From contig NW_027417548.1 of the NCBI RefSeq assembly GCF_009905375.1, forward strand, positions 1 through 64,000: a stretch of 64,000 bases of DNA. The letters are read 5' to 3'. The notes below the pieces were generated by a model, which had not been told where the DNA came from, did no database searches, and saw only the letters and a list, made by a program, of their open reading frames with translations. The translations under genes and the position numbers were made by a program. This document shows, piece by piece, positions 1-10,381 of this stretch. Position 1 is the stretch's first letter; every line of letters starts with the position of its first letter. The stretch is from Apium graveolens (Eukaryota; Streptophyta; Magnoliopsida; Apiales; Apiaceae).

Positions 1-1290
1 GGAAAAGATGAACAGTATTCGTCGGAAAAGATGAACATGCTTGGTGGTGGTGATTATTGGGGGCTGAGATTGCTTAGGGTTAGTGGTGGCTCCTTTGCGC
101 TCTCGCTTCTGACCCTTTACAATTTGCCTACATACCCCTATTTAGGGGATCAAGTCCACGTAGTTCTTGGGGAAAAAGAAACCTAATGGGCTTAGATTTC
201 TTATCCCAAGGCCCAGTAGAAAACCCACTGGAAACCGTCTTCTACTAGCTTTAGGAATGTCGCCGATGAGGCCCAACCACAAAGGCCCAAGGCTCATCCG
301 TGGCTTCGAGACTTCACGGATTAGGCATCTCCCTGGCCAATGATAACCCTCCGCTACCAGCTGTTTCTCTAGTCCACCGACGTAGGTATAGCCGTGATTC
401 ACCCCAAATGTTGGACGCATTCTTGTCCCCCGATAAGGAGCCCCTACCAGATTGCAGAACAAGTGATCCCAAGCTTTTGGGTGCAAAGTGCAGGATACTC
501 CAAAGTCTCCCAACAAAGACACCCGTTGACTACAAAAACAGAGCTCCCAAAGCACACACCAGATTTCACCCCACATCCCCAATGAGGACACCCATTGACT
601 ACAGGAGGAGGCCTTCAGTCCAGGCATACCCCTGGAGGTCTCTGACCACGGACACCGCCTTTCCCGTAGATATGCTACAGGAAGGAGTTCTTCAATAGAG
701 TACCAGCATCAAATAGGTTAGTAATAATAATCTCCATCTTCCTTGAATCTTCCAAAAAGTTCGTCCAAGTAGCATGTCAAAGTTGTATTATGTGCCAAGT
801 GGAAGTTAAGGCGCCCAAACATTCCTGCATGTTGGCGCCGCCCTGTGTCATCAGCCCTTGATCTCTTCCTTTGTCATTCTACATCATAGGGTGCGCCTTA
901 AATTACTCACCATTAGGGCTTGCCCCAACTCTGTCCAGTAAAGCCAAGGCATGAGTCTGTGAAAGTAATCATGTCCGAGTAATCCGTCCAAGGAGCCTTC
1001 CTCACTCAGGGCGCGCCCTAAGTCTCACCATGGAACAGAATCCAATCAAGGAATTCCTCACCCCCTCTTCAATAATTGGACGCGCCTCCCCATTATGTTT
1101 GAGGGCGCGCCTTTAAGGCATGTTAACCACAACTGTCAATCAGCTATTCAATCAATGGGGCGCGTTCTTAGGGCGCCTTCTTTTATGGAAAGTCAATCTT
1201 ATCTTTTCCTAGATTTTAGGCGTTTCTCCTTCGATTTTGCCTATTTTATCAATCTCAATCTGAATATTGTTTATACCAATTTTTGGGACA
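1..1290 (-). repeat. 3' LTR of element A (cut by window start)
   Basis: This aligns along its length with 12779-14062. In plus orientation it should begin TGTTGACGG, but that part lies before the window. Its end is read from the alignment with the right LTR (...GCATAACA) and from the adjoining polypurine tract; the copy here ends GGGACA after loss of about four bases. The LTR TATA box seen as TATTTATA at 12897-12904 is reduced to TATTTAGG at 139-146. Confidence 0.9.
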
Positions 1291-1307
1291 ACTACCCCCC
1301 AAATTCC
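1291..1307 (-). other. Polypurine tract of element A
   Basis: On the minus strand this reads GGAATTTGGGGGGTAGT directly before the 3' LTR, where plus-strand DNA synthesis is primed. The same sequence sits at the same place in element B (37097-37113). Confidence 0.8.
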
Positions 1308-1590
1308 CTATGTCATTGAAAATGGGATTGGAATTTTTTCTTCATCCTTATCAAAATCTGTATAAATAAACTCTCCAATATTATTACTAGGCGCCTTCAA
1401 TAGAGCGTGCTTTCTTAAAGTTCCAAATTTGCATCCAGGACTTCTAGTTACTGAGATAATTTATACGAGGCGCGCCTTCAAGAGGGCGCGTCCAAAAATT
1501 TGAATTATTTTTAAACGGTTCCCCTATTTATTCGAAAATCGTGCCTGACATGATTGACGTGATTTATTTTAACAGCTGTCATTTTTCAAC
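1308..1590. other. Non-coding stretch before antisense-gene promoter
   Basis: I see no gene here. It holds one exact GGCGCGCC (1469-1476), a nearby GGCGCGTCC (from about 1484) and AT-rich DNA leading into the TATA box of the antisense gene. The first 40 bases resemble 37114-37145 of element B. Confidence 0.6.
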
Positions 1591-1597
1591 TATAAAT
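1591..1597 (+). promoter_or_regulatory. TATA box of the antisense gene in element A
   Basis: TATAAAT is preceded by C and followed by a CT-rich leader with the usual look of a plant 5' UTR. A donor-like GTAATG follows at 1765. The placement upstream of the antisense gene fits an independent plus-strand promoter inside the element. No transcript evidence is available here. Confidence 0.55.
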
Positions 1598-1619
1598 ACC
1601 ATCATATCCTTTTTTTACT

Positions 1620-2500
1620 TTTCACTCTTACCCCTCTCTCTTACTTTACCCCCTTTCCTTTTCAGAGCACCACCACCGGCGGCACTACCCTTCTGCTCAG
1701 AATTCTCCTCCTCGGCCACCATTTCCCCCAACTTTTCCGATCATTCGCTTCTTCATTTGAAAAGGTAATGTAAAACTTCTTTCTTTTCTGAATTTCATCA
1801 CATAAATCACATTGCATGCTACTTTATCTCTTCAACTCCCTTAACTGTTCTTGAAAATATACATAAATGGTGTATGTGTCTGTGTATATATATGTGTAAT
1901 TTCGAATTTTTACTGATTTAGATCCAAAATCTTTGGGTTTAACTTTAAATGGTTGTTTTTGAGAATTTCAATCGTTAGTGCCCTTATGCCTTAAAAAACC
2001 ATTACCTACGATCTACACATGACCATCGTGCCTTTAAAATCTGCCAGCAACTTAGGACGCGCCTTATCTTTAGCCTCTTATAATCTGTACATGGACCATA
2101 ATAGGGCGCACCTTTTGTAATAAAACATATCCTTATGAATAGACTAGGATTTTCTTTGGTGCGCCTTCTCATGAGAAGGCTTGTCTTAGAAGGGAGTTGG
2201 ACATAGATCATAGGAAATATTCTTCTCTTACACCTCTCCCTATCTTTCCTGTTTCCTTTATACTTTCGTATCTCGTTCTTTCGTATCGGGCGTGTCCCTC
2301 AAAATTCTTTGGTTTTCTTGACAGCTGGAAGACGAGGGCGCGTCCTCTCCTTTTCACCCTTTCAAGCATTTCCTCACAAATTTGGGGATCTATTCGTCTC
2401 CAAACATTTACTTCGATCCTCAGCCCCCAATGCTCACCATACTCATGAATTTCTGAACCGGGTGGCGCGCCTTCTTCAAGATTCCAAAAAGGGTATCTTG
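1620..2500 (+). other. Putative 5' UTR exon and first intron of antisense gene
   Basis: A CT-rich segment (about 1620-1764) ends AAAAG before GTAATG at 1765, a plausible splice donor. From there to the ATG at 2501 there is no convincing reading frame. The acceptor was not fixed. Motif copies include GGCGCACC near 2104, GGTGCGCC near 2158 and an exact GGCGCGCC at 2464-2471. Confidence 0.4.
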
Positions 2501-5036
2501 ATGGCAGACTCCTCAGACAGTTCTTCTACGGACAACATTCCTTTATCTCGTAGACACGGGAAGCAGAAGCTGGTCCAAAAGGACAGATCCCCAGCCCCAG
2601 ATAGGACAGAACTGGATGACGATGACTAGTTCGAGAGTTGAATGCCGATAGGTATAGGGGTGTTGAGAGGGGTGTCAACGTAGGTGCAGGACCTTCTAAA
2701 GTATCCTACAGGGCTGTTTCCCCAAGCCCATCTCCTCAACAAACACAGGGCGCGCCTACTTCTTTTGTTTCTGAGGGTGCGCCTGAAGTAAGTTGTGTCA
2801 CCTCTCCGTGATAAAGAAAATTTCTTTGATGAGGACTCCTTCCAGTTTTCCACCTCCCCTGAACTTCTCCAATCCCCCTTCCAACACTGGGAAGGTTCTG
2901 ACAGTGAATTAGGACTTTGATTGGGATGAATTTGAACCATGCAATGAAGCTGTGAAGAAACATTTCGGGAAGGAAACTTGGGAGCTTTTCTGTGTGGGCC
3001 TGTCCTCAGCTTGTTCAGATGAGAAACTAGGATGGCTCATGGAGTTTTATGATATGGAAGGCATATGGGCGACCCTTTGAGCATGATGCGGCCCCATATC
3101 TTCAACATGGAAGGAACTTTAAAATTCCTAGGAATGGTAACAGCCCAAAACTGTATCTTTGGGTATAGGCGCGCCCTCACACGCCTATCTTAGGAGAAGT
3201 GATAGAACTTTACGACGTGGCTCCACTCCAACTTTCTCCCAACCACTACAAGTTTATTCTGGCCCTGTTATTCTCTATACAGACCTGGGCTTCCCTCAAC
3301 CTTCCATGGTTGAAGTTGCCTATTTCTTTAACTTGAGAAAGTCTGACCATGGGTACTACTACTTGGTTGTATACAAGAAACATAACAAGAAGGGTTTCTC
3401 CTTTGGCAAGCTTAGCCATGAAAAAGGCTGGAAGGAAAACTTCTTTTATTTGTATGACGTTCCCAGAATAAGGATAAGATTTAACAAGTCACCAAGTAAG
3501 GGCGCGCCCCTTTCTTTCTTTCCTTGCATTATTTCTATGTTATTTGCTCCTTTTCACACCTTTATACTTTTTTTTAGACAGACCAGTGGCCAAACCACTT
3601 AAGGCGAGCCCAAAAAATGAGCTGAAGCCCTTCTCAGAGTGGCTGCTGACAGGTGGAACCTAAAGACCTTAGTCACCTGGACTAACCTGATGCGAGTCGG
3701 AATCCTTTCTGACCAAGTAGGGACAAAGTGTAAATATGTAAAGTTTAGGAAAAGGCGCCCCTGTTTCCCGTATAATCGACCTAGATAGTGAGGAAGAGAC
3801 TGAAGAAGAAGAAGAAGAAGCATATGACAGCTCTTTTCAAGGCCAAGATCCTTCAGGTTTAACAATTGTAGAGTCTAAAGGCGCGCCCTCCTACAATTGG
3901 CGCGTCCTAACTTCTTTTTTGTTAGCTTTTGTATTAGCATACTGGATATAAATTCTTGTTCATGTGGTTAATCTTTCCGCCTCTCAGGGTGCGCCCTTTC
4001 ACTCTAGGCGTAGCATTTTATATATGTTTATCAATGTTATCTTTATCAATTGCTTTTATTTATTTCTCTGTTCAACACACTTAACTGTCACATTCAATTA
4101 ACATGTTCTATATTTTATGCAGAAATGGCTCCTCCAAGAATTCCCAAGTCTTTTGGGGGCGCCCTGGTGACAAATCCAAGCCTAAGCCGAAGAAAGATGC
4201 TCCTGCAGCACAGGCATCTCAAATCACTCCTATCTTGAAAAGGCCCGTGATCGATCTTATAGATAAACAAGGCGCGCCTAAGAGGCATAGAGCAGAGGGT
4301 GCGCCTTCAGGCTCTTCTGCTGCCTTGAACGCTCTTGGCCCCATGGGTTCCTTCACGTTTCAGATGAAGAAGTGGAATAGTGGCAAGCCATGGATTTGGG
4401 AGATGCTGCTCGTACTTCTATAAAGGCATCTTGCCAATTGTTCATCCACTCCACCCGAGTGGTGGACAAGCTACTTGAAGAGGGGGCGTGCCTAGAGAGA
4501 CTGCAGGGTGACAACAACATTCTAAGAAACACCCTCAAGGACAAGGACTTTTTGCATGCTAAGGATATCAAGGCCAAGGACTCTGAAATCTCCTTTCTCA
4601 AGGATGATGTGGCCAATCTCACTTCTCAGCTAGAGATTGCCAACAAAAAGGCTACCTCTCTCCACACTGAGCTTGGTGTAGCCAACTTGAGGATTGAGTA
4701 TCTGAAGGAGCAGCAGAAACTAGGCTGGCCTGATGAGAAGAGGGAAATGACTGATGAAGCATTTTCCAAATGTTTCCACTTCTACAGGGTTGTTTTGTGG
4801 CCAATGACCCTGATTATACTTTTGAGAAATTTGGGGAAGAAACCGTTGCTGAGATGGTGGAATTTAAGAAGGAGCATGTTGTTGAAATCAAGGCAAGGAG
4901 GATAGAACTTGGGTTGGAGGAGGAAGAAGGTGAGGGCGCGCCTCAAGAGGAAATCCCCAAGGATGCGCCTGAAGCTGATCCCACTGTTCCTCTTCAAACC
5001 ATTCCTCTAACAGACCAGTCTCAAGGCGCGCCTTGA
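2501..5036 (+). pseudogene. Antisense gene (aORF) of the Tat-type element, broken
   Basis: The gene lies opposite to gag-pol, between pol and the 3' LTR, where Tat-lineage elements are known to carry an antisense ORF of unknown function. The ATG at 2501 opens a serine-rich N-terminus (MADSSDSSSTDN). Parts follow in shifting frames: an acidic segment with DFDWDEFEP (about 2910-2940); a globular part with YFFNLRKSDHGYYYLVV and KGWKENFFYLYDVPRIRIRF (about 3310-3480), resembling the family listed as putative gypsy-type transposon (PF04195); a coiled coil (4390-4740); and an acidic tail with EKFGEETVAEMVEFKKE ending in QGAP (4770-5036). Likely introns are 3496-3581 (GTAAG...ACAG) and one ending at 4122 (TTTTATGCAG). 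At least four frameshifts or stops break it (2627, about 2812, about 3300, about 4770). The exons carry Gly-Ala-Pro or Asp-Ala-Pro repeats from the GGCGCGCC motif. Function is unknown. Confidence 0.7.
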
Positions 5037-5960
5037 TTTATGTCTTTCCTTTATTTGTACTTAAGTTTTAAATACTTCTGAGGAGCCAGCCCTCTTTTGA
5101 TGCTGTGCAAAGTTGTACGACTTATTTTTCTGCTACTCTTTTACTTTGCATCATGACATTTCGTATGACTTAATATGATTTTATCATTCTCAGTATGCAT
5201 AAAAATTTGTTAAGGCACTCTGACCTTCTCTTGGTTACTTATTAAAACATGACTCATATTTTCACGATGGCGCGCCCTCATATCACCATAAATCTTGTCA
5301 GTTCATTATGACTTATGTTTCCACAAGGCGCGCCCTTTGATATCAGAACTTATTTATTTAGCAAATTTGTGGGTGTTTTCTTTTTACGTGATCTCGAAGT
5401 TGTTATCGTATCATTAAGATCTAACGTCCCTTTTATCATAGCATTTAGATATGAGGGCGCACCATATTTCTCGAAGTTGCAAATAACACGTACTTTTTCT
5501 TATCAGTAATGCCTTTGCGATATTTTACTTACTTATCAGTCCAAGGGCGCGCCTTAATTTGGGGAGCTTTTGCCTTAGCTTATTTTGTTGGCCATGTACA
5601 TTTATTCCTTTCATCCTTGTATACTATGTTTATCTTGATTATGAAGCAGAAGTTATTAGATAGGGTGCGCCTCAACATAGGGCACGCCTCTGATGTTTTT
5701 CAAATGAAAAGTTTCATGTCAAGCAAATAAAGCAATTTGAAGTAACTTTTCCCTTTTATTGATAATGCGCTCTAGTGTATAAATTACACCAGTCCCATGG
5801 CTACTATGCTCTATGGAGAAATTATTTGAAAAAATTTCTTCCTTCTGCTAGTTCCAAGGTTCGCAGTCACATGTCTACCTCCTAGGCTAGGAGGAATTTA
5901 TTTGCTACTAGCCTATTACATAAGAATCAAATAAGAAAATAAGGGGGACACAGCCACACC
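5037..5960. other. Non-coding 3' region between pol and antisense gene end
   Basis: There is no convincing gene. The segment is AT-rich with three exact GGCGCGCC copies (5269, 5327, 5546) and decayed ones near 5455, 5664 and 5682. It would be the 3' flank of both convergent transcription units, pol on the minus strand and the antisense gene on the plus strand. Confidence 0.6.
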
Positions 5961-6932
5961 CTATTGATAATACTTCCGTAAATGTTCCGCATTCCATGCT
6001 TGAGGAATAAGTTTACCATCCAGATCTTCTAAGTGATAGGTTCTCTTCCAGAGTATAGCTTTAACCTTGTACGGTCCTTCCCAATTAGCTCCAAGCACCC
6101 CGTGTTGAGCTATCTTAGTGTTAGGCATAACCTTTCGCAACACAAGATCTCCAACCTTGAACGGTACGGATTTGACCTTTTTATTGAAATACCTTGTGAT
6201 TCTCTGCTGATACGCAGCAAGCTTTAATTGAGAGTTCGTTCGGGCTTCGTCTAACAGATCTAAGTGAAGCCTCTGGTTAACTTCTGCATCTTCCTCAACA
6301 AACACGTCTTTCCGGAGGGATCCAGCTCCTACCTCTACGGGAACCATGGCCTCATACCCATAAGTTAGCAGAAAGGGGGTTTCTCCTGTGGTCGATCTAG
6401 AGGTCGTATTGTAAGACCAAAGGACCATGGGCATCTCCTCTGGCCAATCTCCTTTTTTCTCTTCTAACTTTGCCTTCAAGGTATGTTTTATGATTTTGTT
6501 TATGGCTTCCGTCTGACCATTACTCTGCGGATCATAAACCGCGGCGAAGTCCTTTTTAATTTTCAAGTCCTCACAAAGCTTCCTTAACTCTTTACTATCA
6601 AACTACTTCCCATTGTCTGAGATGAGTTTGTAGGGGATACTGAACCTGCATACTATGGAATTGAACACGAAATCCCTTATCTTCTTTGCCGTGATCGTGG
6701 CTAGTGGCATAGCCTCTACCCATTTGGTAAAGTAGTCCACAACCACCACGGCGTATTTCACACCCCCCTTTGCTTTGGGCAACTCTCCAATGAGATCAAT
6801 TCCCCAGATGGCAAAAGGCCAGGGACTCGCCAATGAGGTAATGGTGGATGCCGGGGCGTTAGAATAGTTGGCGAATCGCTGGCAATGATCACAAACCCGG
6901 ACAAAATTGAAGGCATCTTCTCTCTAAGTCGG
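5961..6932 (-). pseudogene. Integrase core and C-terminus, element A
   Basis: Integrase would insert the element's DNA copy. Core motifs are CDHC near 6880-6890 (zinc-binding pair), WGIDLIGELP with the first catalytic Asp, SDNGK with the second Asp just before a stop at 6603-6605, and NGQTEAINK with the catalytic Glu near 6510. The C-terminal part ends VKAILWKRTYHLEDLDGK...NAEHLRKYYQ, typical of Tat integrases. The TAG at 6603-6605 stands where related proteins have Gln before FDS, so one C-to-T change explains it. Two more TAG stops sit near 6925-6940. All catalytic residues remain but the frame is dead. Confidence 0.85.
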
Positions 6933-7890
6933 CTAGTAGTATCCTTGTCTGAGTACTTTTAATGCCAACGAACCACCCCCTGAGTGATTGCCACAAATTC
7001 CTTCGTGCACCTCCCTGAGAATATAGTTCCCTTCTTCCATATCCACACAACGTAACAGTGGCTGATTAAATCTTCTCTTGTATAATATCCCGTCATATTC
7101 TACATACTTTGCAGCCTGGTACCGAAGGTGTCGAGCCTGTAATTTGTCTTCTGGTACAGCTCCTGTCTGAATATAGTTATGAATGGGGGTCATCCAGCTT
7201 TCTCGCAGGACTTTTTGCGTTTGAAGCACCTCTACCTCTGGAATACTTGGGATTTCCTGGATTCCCAAAGGGATTTGTCCAAGTTGAACGATGTCCATCT
7301 GTGAACCCATCTTGGCCAAAGCATCCGCATTACTATTTTCTTCTCGCGAAACGCTTTCTAGCCTGGCATTTGAAAATTTTTTCAGTAGGCATTGCGCACA
7401 TCTCATATATAACTTCGTTCGCGGTCCCCGGGCTTGGAAACCTCTGTTGACCTGTTTCACAACTAATTCGGAATTGCTTTGAACTATCAGATTCATGGCC
7501 CCTACCTCCAGAGCTAATTGTAGACCGTTGATCAAGGCTTCATACTCAGCATCATTGTTAGTAGCATAAAACTTGAAATGTATAGAACTCATCAAGCGGT
7601 GCCCCTCCGGAGTGATCAAAACAATCCCGGCACCTGATCTATTATTGGTCACGGCCCCGTCAACATGTAATATCCACCAAGGGTGTGGGAGTTCCTGCCT
7701 CTTCTTATCCTGAGAACTTCCTTGCGAGGTCGGTTCCGCCAACACTATGGCCTTGTCATCAACTTCTGTATCGAACTCAAGTATGAAATCAGCCAGTGCT
7801 TGTCCCTTGATTTCCGTGCGAGGACAATATTCCAAATCGAATTGTCCTAGCTCCACTGCCCATTTTAACATTCTCCCTGAATATGCCGAA
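6933..7890 (-). pseudogene. Second (archaeal-type) RNase H and integrase N-terminus, element A
   Basis: After a linker with SGRMLKWAVELGQFDLEY the frame encodes a second RNase H, a hallmark of the Tat lineage. Acidic sites are visible in HVDGA (Asp), DAEYEAL (Glu) and NADALAKM (Asp). The expected third site reads QSNSELVV, where related enzymes usually have SDSELVV, so a catalytic Asp appears to be Asn. The integrase zinc-binding histidines follow in REVHEGICGNHSGGG. The frame ends at a stop after RQGYY, where Trp is normal. The join to the RT frame near 7870-7890 is a frameshift. Confidence 0.8.
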
Positions 7891-9031
7891 GCGGATAAGC
7901 GGTGCGAACTTCTATTCGGTGAGCCTGAAAGTATGGTCTTAGCTTTCGTGCCGCAAGAATAAGAGCGTACACTAGTTTTTCCATGTTGGTATACCTGGTT
8001 TTTGTATCCAACAACCTTTTGCTCACATAGTATACGGGCCACTGGTGGCTTGCTTCTTCCTTTACCAACACCGTGCTGATGGAGTATTCAGATACCGCTA
8101 AGTAAAGAATCAACATTTCTCCGTCTTCTGGCTTGGCCAACATTGGAGGATTTCCCAACTGCTCTTTGATTTTTAGAAAAGCTCTTTCACACTCGGGGGT
8201 CCACAGAAAATCCTTTCCCATTCCTTTGATTGCCTTGAAGAATTCTTTGCACCTATCTGATGACTTTGAGACAAATCGATTCAGGGCCGCAATCCTTCCT
8301 ATCAGGCTCTGTACTTGTTTGACGCTGGTGGGAAATTTCATGTCTAGCAGAGCTTTGATTTTTGTCGGGTTAGCCTCAATCCCCCGATGGTTGACCATGA
8401 ATCCCAAGAATTTCCCTGACTCCACACCGAACACACACTTCTGCGGGTTTAGCTTCATCTTATATTTTCTCAGGATATGGAAAATTTCGGCTAAGTCGGC
8501 GATGTGGTCTTCCGCCCTTTTAGACTTTACGAGCATATCATCCACATATACTTCCATCGTCTTCCCAATATGCTTCTTGAACATTTTGTTTACCAATCTT
8601 TGATAAATAGCACCGGCGTTGATCAGACCAAATGGTATTCCGATATAGCAATAGAGCCCTCTATCAGTGATAAAAGAGGTGTGCTCCTGGTCAGGCTCAT
8701 ACATAAGGATTTGGTTATACCCGGAGTATGCGTCCATGAAGTTGAGCAAGGCATGTCCTGCTGTGGCGTCGACCAACTGATCAATTCTTGGTAGGGGAAA
8801 ACTATCTTTCGAGCACGCCTTATTCAGATCGGTGAAATCCACGCATGTTCTCCATTTGCCGTTGGGCTTTTTTACCAACACCGGGTTTGCTAGCCACTCT
8901 GGGTAGAAGGATTCTCGAATTAGTCCGACGTCCAGGAGTCTCTCTACTTCTTCTGCTAGGGCTATAGCTCTCTCTCCGCTTACGGCCCTGCGCTTTTGTC
9001 GAACCTCTTTATGCTTGGGGTCGATATTCAA
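7865..9031 (-). pseudogene. Reverse transcriptase and first RNase H, element A
   Basis: RT copies the element RNA into DNA. Conserved parts are LNIDPKHKEVRQKRR at the N-terminal boundary, WRTCVDFTDLNKACSKDSFPLPRID, the catalytic box EVYVDDMLVKS, FLGFMVNHRGIEANP, and the RNase H start LILYLAVSEYSISTVLVKEE. A TGA at 9032-9034 separates this block from the upstream linker; related elements read through with an amino acid here. The block leaves the frame at its end in the RNase H tail (HRIEVRTAYPLR). The Asp pair of the YVDD box is intact. Confidence 0.88.
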
Positions 9032-9034
9032 TCA

Positions 9035-9757
9035 GTGGCACATTACCTCTGGATCAATTCCTACCATATCAGAATGACTCAATGCAAATACATCAAGGTT
9101 CGCCAAGAGAAATATCGAAAGACCTTCCTTCAACCTTGGTGCCAATTGAGATCCTATTCTCAAAACTTTACTCGGATCTTTTTCATCGACAGGGATTTCA
9201 ATTGTATCTTCCACTGGCTCCATCATTTCTGTCGGCATGGGTATCCGGGGATCTAGGTCGGGCGAATCATGGATTTCATTATCTTGTAGAGAAGGCGCAT
9301 CCCCTTCAAGGGGAGCGTCGACTTCTTTAGAAGGCGCGCCCTGCACAGCAGGGGCATCAACTTCCTTGGTATATTTTACAGGTAAGGGCGCTCCTTCAGG
9401 GGGAAGGGCATATACCTCACACTTATCCTGTTCCAGGCTTTGCAAGACATCGAATCTTCCTTCTAACCGTTCCCCATTGAAATCTGTTTGGACTATGGTG
9501 TCCATTGCCTTCTCTTCTTCCAACATCTCAATTCTGATTGCGTCTTCCAAGTACAACATTGTTGGGGGCAGCCCGGAGGGATGCTCATCTTCTTGCTCAA
9601 CAGAGTAGTCAACTCGGATTTCCTCGATTGGTTGTTCAATGCTCTTTTCTTGATCTACGTCCGAAGTATCTTCGGCGTGGGAGTCTTTTCTAAAGCCTCT
9701 CATAGCTTGCCTGTAGCACTCCCGAGAGTCATACTGAGAACCCTTTATACTTCCCAC
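9035..9757 (-). pseudogene. Protease-RT linker with Gly-Ala-Pro repeats, element A
   Basis: This joins protease to RT in the same frame as RT and gag. It starts in SIKGSQYDSRECYRQA, a stretch usual between protease and RT in Tat elements, continues with an acidic low-complexity region, and ends PSKVLRIGSQLAPRLKEGL...HSDMVGIDPEVMCH before a stop. The acidic region holds PEGAP, VQGAP, VDAP twice and GDAP between about 9290 and 9400. The VQGAP codons are the exact GGCGCGCC palindrome at 9333-9340. No enzymatic function is evident for this part. Confidence 0.7.
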
Positions 9758-9830
9758 CCCATTTGGCGTTGGAAATTTTGACGGTTAGGTGGTGGATTGA
9801 GGTGATAACTCTCATCTCCCGCAAAAAAGG

Positions 9831-10292
9831 TCATCCCAATAGCACGTTGTGGGACGATCCCTGATTCAGGACCTTAAATTCAAGCACCTTTGTTACCGAC
9901 AACGGGCTTTCCCCCAAAGTACATGGTAGCCGAATCGATCCCATGACTCTAACTCCTGCGCCTGAAAAACCATAGACCCACAAGTCTTCCCCCGACATAT
10001 CCCGATCGGGTAGTCCCATCTTCTTGAAGGTGCTGTAGTAGAGGATATTTGCCGAGCTTCCATTATCCATGAAGGCTCTATGGACATTTTTGGTTCCGAT
10101 CTGGATGGAAATAACCAGCGCATCATTGTGGGGATGATGTACCCATCGGGCATCTGCTTCTCTAAAGGTGATATCCATGGACTCGCCCTTAAATACTTTG
10201 GGCGGTCGAGTTTCCACCCTATGAATGTCTGTGAGAGGCCTGAACCGGGCTTCCCTAGCGTATCTTGCCAAGGCTCGATTACTGCATTCCAT
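9831..10292 (-). pseudogene. Retroviral-type aspartic protease, element A
   Basis: The protease would cut the Gag-Pol polyprotein. The N-terminal part includes RPPKVFKGESMDITFREADARWVHHPHNDALV, usual before Tat proteases. The catalytic segment reads FMDNGSSANILY, where the family norm is D-G-S-S after Val/Ile, so an Asn is inserted or substituted next to the catalytic Asp. It closes at SSHNVLLG before a stop where the usual LGRP follows. The frame differs from both gag and the RT linker, so frameshifts lie near 10300-10380 and 9760-9830. The gag-frame shadow continues to 10339. Confidence 0.8.
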
Positions 10293-10381
10293 CCCGGGAT
10301 CTCCCCCGTAGATTGTTCGGATACTGCCATCCCTGACAATTTTTTTTCCTCCAGGGTATCATTGTTCGACCTGCGCGGGGC

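Larger units (their letters stand above)
1010..5553. repeat. Dispersed palindrome GGCGCGCC, cluster in element A
   Basis: Exact copies start at 1010, 1104, 1469, 2464, 2749, 3168, 3501, 3880, 4271, 4935, 5025, 5269, 5327 and 5546; further exact copies in A start at 9333, 13654, 13868 and 13936. The usual context is AGGGCGCGCCC or AAGGCGCGCCTT. Variants lie between them, such as GGTGCGCC, GGCGCACC, GGCGCGTCC and GGACGCGCC. Spacing is irregular and the flanks differ, so this is not a tandem array. Confidence 0.9.

Noticed and set aside
142..627. Minus-strand open frame of 161 codons in the LTR, also at 13011-13388 and 35956-36333
   Set aside because: It shifts and shortens between copies and has no recognisable domain. 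It overlaps the LTR leader downstream of the TATA box, so a short leader peptide cannot be excluded, but there is no positive support.
300..698. Plus-strand open frame of 132 codons in the LTR of A, repeated in the other LTR copies (13061-13459; shorter at 36114-36404 and 43374-43661)
   Set aside because: It is repeated only because the LTRs are repeats. The frame length differs among copies, there is no family resemblance, and it lies in the LTR transcribed from the other strand; I treat it as chance.
1010..5553. GGCGCGCC sites as cloning scars
   Set aside because: The octamer is the AscI site, and GCGGCCGC in Athila is the NotI site, which raised the suspicion of artefact. Decayed variants, varied flanks and restriction to two natural element families argue against engineered DNA.
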